Shown: positions 60,966 to 64,000 of the stretch, one piece after another
How positions within the stretch are numbered: the stretch's first letter is position 1
Layout of the letters: every line of letters begins with the position of its first letter
DNA from: Centipeda periodontii DSM 2778
GTDB taxonomy: Bacteria > Bacillota > Negativicutes > Selenomonadales > Selenomonadaceae
Assembly (NCBI RefSeq): GCF_000213975.1
Contig: NZ_GL892076.1
Location: 101,854-165,853, forward strand
DNA length: 64,000 nt
Reading direction: 5' to 3'
Made by a program: the position numbers and the translations under genes
Notes under the pieces: model-generated
Databases searched by the model: none
Told to the model about the DNA's origin: nothing
Seen by the model: only the letters and a program-made list of their open reading frames with translations

Positions 60966-62609
60966 TCATTGTGCGTTAAAGAAATTGAACTGTGTCGAGA
61001 GACGGGAGATTGCGACCTCCATTGCATTGTACTTCTCGTAGAGCTTGCTCTCAAAGGACGACATGAGCTTCTTGAAGTCGCTCATCTGCTTCTCGTAGTT
61101 CTGAATGAGCTTGCCAAGTTCACTGAGATCCGTCTTGTCCGCTGCAACGCCGGAATGGCGCTCCATCTCCTTGAGACGCCCGTTCAGCTTGTTGTAGATG
61201 CGGGAAGCAACGCCGTTGTTGCCGTAGTCATCGTTCTCATCATCAAAGGAGATGAGGCGGTTCACAGCATCCGGCTCCGCCGCAATCGCGTTCTTGAGCT
61301 TCGTCTCATCGAGCCGCAGATGCCCCGTCTGATCTTTCGCCGTAATGCCGATGGACGAGAGCGTGCTGTAGCGTCCGGGCACGGACTGCACGCGATTGAT
61401 CACCGCATCGCGCAGATCGCCGATGATGGAGCGCAGGTGGGTATCCCGATAGAGGAGGCCCTCCTTCGCCTTCGCATTCCACTTCTCGACCTGCTCCTTC
61501 GTCATGCCGTCTTCCTGCGACTTCGTGAGCACGCCATAGTCCTTGTGCCCCTTATCCCCATACTGCTTGACGAGATCATCGAGCAGTGCATTGTACTCCT
61601 CGACAAATTTCTTGACGTTCTCAACGAGCTTGTCCTGATCCTGCGCAACGTTGACGGTAGCCGGTGTACCAACGGGCGTCGTCTTCTTGAATGTATAGGT
61701 AACGCCGTTCACCTGCAGGTTGTTTTCCTGAAGGTTGTTGTACGTCCGTCCGTCAATCTTAACGTTCGCATTCGTGCCCGCAGTCGCCATCGCGATGGTT
61801 GTGGGGCTGCTCGTCGTAAGTGTCATGGGTGCGCCGATGGTGCCGCCGCTCACGACGCCGAGCTTCAGATTGTTCAGGAGATTCGTCGTATAGCTCGCAG
61901 AGGTTGAGGTTGTATCCACGGTGAGGTTGATCTTGTTGCTGTCGCCCGTCTTGTTGTTGAAGAGGGAGAAGCCGTCCGATACGGAGTCATAGCTCGCACG
62001 GATGTCGAGCGACGATTTCTGACCGCTCGCCGTATAGCGCGCATTGTTGATGCGGTTTGCAAGATCGTTGAGGGTGAGGTTCTTGTTAAAGACCTCATCT
62101 GCCGTGAACTTCACCTCTGCCGAGCCCGTTCCGTTCGAGATCTTGAAGCTGAGCGCCGTATCCCCGGGTGACATGCCCGGCGGCATCGTGCCGCCCGTGA
62201 ACGCTACGTCCTTGAGCTTGACGCTTGTCGAAGCGCCGGTGTTCGTACGCGCAATATGCTGTCCCGCCGCCGTCATGAAGTAGGCGTTCGTCGCCGCCTG
62301 CATGACCTCGACGGAGTGCGTCATCACACCTGCACTCGCATTCGCCGTCGCCGAGACAGCATCCGCGTTCGAGCTCGTCGCTGTCATTGGTTTCGTCGTA
62401 GCACTCAGTCGATAGTCCGACATGCGCGAACGGAATGTATTGACCTTATCATAGACGTTCGCATAGGCTTCTTTACGCCATTCGGTTTCGACTTCTTTTT
62501 TGTAGATGCGGTCATATTTCTTCTGCTGCGAGATCATTCCGACCTTGACCAACGATTCAACGTCCAGCCCCGAACCGGAAAGTCCATAGATTCCTTTTGC
62601 TCCTGCCAT
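60966..62609 (-). CDS. fliD: Flagellar filament cap protein FliD
   Basis: 547 aa. The N-terminal GLSGSGLDVESLVKVGMISQ (residues 8-27, FliD_N) and the C-terminal coiled region (LGKLIQNYEKQMSDFKKLM, ending RLSTQFNFFNAQ; FliD_C) are both present. The Ser/Thr/Ala-rich middle is typical. It caps the growing filament and assists flagellin folding. AAGGAG precedes the ATG. It is in the row flaG-fliD-fliS-fliT. Confidence 0.95.
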   Translation of the reverse strand: MAGAKGIYGLSGSGLDVESLVKVGMISQQKKYDRIYKKEVETEWRKEAYANVYDKVNTFRSRMSDYRLSATTKPMTATSSNADAVSATANASAGVMTHSVEVMQAATNAYFMTAAGQHIARTNTGASTSVKLKDVAFTGGTMPPGMSPGDTALSFKISNGTGSAEVKFTADEVFNKNLTLNDLANRINNARYTASGQKSSLDIRASYDSVSDGFSLFNNKTGDSNKINLTVDTTSTSASYTTNLLNNLKLGVVSGGTIGAPMTLTTSSPTTIAMATAGTNANVKIDGRTYNNLQENNLQVNGVTYTFKKTTPVGTPATVNVAQDQDKLVENVKKFVEEYNALLDDLVKQYGDKGHKDYGVLTKSQEDGMTKEQVEKWNAKAKEGLLYRDTHLRSIIGDLRDAVINRVQSVPGRYSTLSSIGITAKDQTGHLRLDETKLKNAIAAEPDAVNRLISFDDENDDYGNNGVASRIYNKLNGRLKEMERHSGVAADKTDLSELGKLIQNYEKQMSDFKKLMSSFESKLYEKYNAMEVAISRLSTQFNFFNAQ

Positions 62610-62630
62610 ATTATTTCTCCTTCTGCATCC

Positions 62631-63053
62631 TTATGCCGTCTTGTCCAAAAATGCACCGATCCAATCGTGCACCTTAATCATATGTTCCACCATTGCCTCG
62701 GGCGGGATCTCGCGCAGGACCTCACCGGTCTTCTTGTCAAGCATCCGCACGGACATAAAGTTGACCTCTTTATGGTACTGGAACTGCAGATTGACGTTGA
62801 TATTGCGCATGATCTCGTTGAGCTGCTCTGTAAGGTATGCGGTCTGCTCCTCCGTGAGCGGTTCATGCTGCGGTTTCTGTTCCGCAGCATCCGCAGCCTT
62901 TGCCTTTGCGGCGTCAGCAGCGGTGTTCGCAAGAGGAGCCTGTGCCTCCCGTACAGCTGCTTCGGGCGGATCGGCCTCGGGCACGTCCGCCCCCCTCATT
63001 CCGCTGACAGGTACTGCCGTCAGCATAACATCCTGAACATTTTTTACGGTCAT
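62631..63053 (-). CDS. flaG: FlaG-family flagellar protein
   Basis: 140 aa. The N-terminal half is Ala/Pro-rich and low complexity; the C-terminal half (from about 70) is the FlaG domain: LNEIMRNINVNLQFQYHKE, VNFMSVRMLDKKTGEVLREI, PPEAMVEHMIKVHDWIG. FlaG influences filament length in other bacteria. GGAGGGG precedes the ATG. It lies 21 bases before fliD. Confidence 0.88.
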   Translation of the reverse strand: MTVKNVQDVMLTAVPVSGMRGADVPEADPPEAAVREAQAPLANTAADAAKAKAADAAEQKPQHEPLTEEQTAYLTEQLNEIMRNINVNLQFQYHKEVNFMSVRMLDKKTGEVLREIPPEAMVEHMIKVHDWIGAFLDKTA

Positions 63054-63121
63054 AAGGCACCCCTCCGTGTGTCATTGGAAACGCACTCGGCGCTCCCTTC
63101 AATTCTTCCTTGACAATTGTT

Positions 63122-63343
63122 TCAGATCTTGGGCAATGCACTGAGATCAACGTTTGCGGGCGCTGCCGCAGCCTTTTGATTCTCCTCCTGAATTGCCCGA
63201 TATATCTCACCGCGGTAGATCTTGACGCTGCGCGGCGCATCGATCGCAATGCGCACGTTGTCGCCCTGAACTTCCACGATGTTGACAACAATATTATCGC
63301 CAATCATGATCTGCTGTCTGGGTTTCCGTGTGAGCACGAGCAT
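63122..63343 (-). CDS. csrA: Translational regulator CsrA
   Basis: 73 aa. MLVLTRKPRQQIMIGDNIVV and the VRIAIDAPRSVKIYRGEIY core are fully typical; the RNA-binding Arg in APRSV-type sequence is present. It represses flagellin translation by binding GGA sites in the mRNA leader. AAAAGGAGG is upstream and the start overlaps the fliW stop by one base (TAATG), coupling regulator and antagonist. Confidence 0.97.
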   Translation of the reverse strand: MLVLTRKPRQQIMIGDNIVVNIVEVQGDNVRIAIDAPRSVKIYRGEIYRAIQEENQKAAAAPANVDLSALPKI

Positions 63344-63789
63344 TACCGTTCCTCCTTTTCGGCGGGGAACAGCCGATGCTTTGTCGTATACGCGCTGCGG
63401 TCAAGCACAATCTGCTTCGCTTTGCGCGTCTTCGCGTTGATGACGATCGGCGCCATAAGATTGGCTGTCAGATCGCGGATCTCATTGCCCGACAGGGTGA
63501 GAATTGCATAGATTAGCACCTCCTCCGGAGATGTCAGACCGAGCTCCGCCTCCACCTCATCATCGATGGTGAACTCATAGTCGGGGAAGAATGTGAGCGG
63601 CATCGTCATCAGGAAGGCGAGCCCCGGTGTCTTGACCGACTGCAGAAAGACATACGGGCTGTCCTCCTCATACGGGATGATGATGAACTCCCGTTCCTCC
63701 TCGAAGGCGGGGATCCCCGCCTCAAAACAGATGATGGACTCCTCTGCCGCCTCGATCTCACCAAAGCGGCTCGTCATAATCTTCTTCAT
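63343..63789 (-). CDS. fliW: Flagellar assembly factor FliW
   Basis: 148 aa. SRFGEIEAAEESIICFEAGI (residues 7-26), then PGLAFLMTMPLTFFPDYEF and NLMAPIVINAKTRKAKQIVL, all characteristic of FliW. It binds CsrA when free of flagellin and relieves repression. The start at 63789 has AGGAG 7 bases upstream; an in-frame TTG one codon earlier is less likely. Confidence 0.95.
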   Translation of the reverse strand: MKKIMTSRFGEIEAAEESIICFEAGIPAFEEEREFIIIPYEEDSPYVFLQSVKTPGLAFLMTMPLTFFPDYEFTIDDEVEAELGLTSPEEVLIYAILTLSGNEIRDLTANLMAPIVINAKTRKAKQIVLDRSAYTTKHRLFPAEKEER

Positions 63790-63801
63790 CAATGACTCCT
63801 A

Positions 63802-64000
63802 TTATGCACGTATATCGTATTTGCCTTCACTGACCCACCGGCGGATATCGCCTTTCTGCTGCAAGTAGGTCTCAATGCTGCCGCGCTTATACTCAAGGCG
63901 CGGCTTTCCCTCCGTGTGCCAGTGAGGCGTTGTGCGACCGACCGTCGGCTCGCCAACTGCCTGCCCCACATCAAAGTGGATCTCGGGGTCAGGGATGTGC
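63802..64000 (-). CDS. C-terminal part of a DUF6470-like flagellar-locus protein (partial)
   Basis: Only the last 66 codons are in the window: IPDPEIHFDVGQAVGEPTVG ... RGSIETYLQQKGDIRRWVSE GKYDIRA and stop. Position directly before fliW and the HFDVG and GKYDI motifs fit the DUF6470 (YviE-like) proteins found between flgL and fliW in Firmicutes. The identification rests mainly on position. Confidence 0.55.
   Translation of the reverse strand, partial: HIPDPEIHFDVGQAVGEPTVGRTTPHWHTEGKPRLEYKRGSIETYLQQKGDIRRWVSEGKYDIRA

Noticed and set aside
1-64000. CRISPR arrays, prophage, rRNA or tRNA genes
   Set aside because: No regularly spaced direct repeats, phage structural genes or cloverleaf/rRNA sequence were noticed anywhere in the window.

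Overview
The window looks like a chromosomal segment of a motile, anaerobic, diderm Firmicute of the Negativicutes, most likely Selenomonas or a close relative. Evidence: moderately high GC, strong AGGAGG-type ribosome sites, pyruvate formate-lyase fermentation, a TonB-dependent outer-membrane receptor, a periplasm-targeted fumarate reductase, and a FliW/CsrA-type flagellar locus beside one flagellin and a large glycosyltransferase cluster. The species call is inference; there is no rRNA or tRNA gene in the window.

Layout. 1-5.1 kb: pflB-pflA (minus), a fosmidomycin-resistance-like MFS exporter and a flavodoxin. 5.2-12.0 kb: a less GC-rich, tightly overlapping four-gene operon encoding an HsdR-like helical domain fused to a pseudokinase, an apparently active Ser/Thr kinase, a DNA2/UPF1-type SF1 helicase and a winged-helix protein of unknown function. 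It resembles anti-phage defence modules and is the best candidate for an undescribed system. 12.1-14.4 kb: orphan PTS EIIA, YgbA-like protein, asparaginase, TrmO. 14.4-19.6 kb: a structured leader and an unusually long (1647 aa) TonB receptor carrying a second outer-membrane barrel. 19.6-21.4 kb: a candidate small RNA, a thioredoxin reductase and two tandem glutaredoxins. 21.6-26 kb: GntP permease, SYLF lipoprotein-like protein, a RelA/SpoT-fold protein with a small overlapping partner, and lysA.

26.2-31.6 kb: a complete branched-chain amino acid ABC transporter (livJHMGF) and a CBS-ACT protein. 31.7-37.2 kb: ApbE, GtrA and a Tat-exported flavoprotein/FeS/CCG-domain set matching methylmenaquinol:fumarate reductase (MfrABE). 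37.4-44.7 kb: DeoR regulator, radical SAM protein, P-type Ca ATPase, PepSY protein, HPF and a cold-shock protein, with two MITE-like palindromic elements. 44.8-64 kb (all minus): DUF6470-fliW-csrA-flaG-fliD-fliS-fliT, then flagellin with a sigma-28 promoter and CsrA-like sites in its leader, then six glycosyltransferase/TPR genes, some with several catalytic modules in one chain, that probably glycosylate flagellin. A decayed GT41 gene end lies inside that cluster.

Three copies of a GC-rich two-module palindromic repeat (window start, 20.8 kb, 26.0 kb) and many clear Rho-independent terminators mark operon boundaries. All functional calls come from motif recognition in the sequence; no database search was run.
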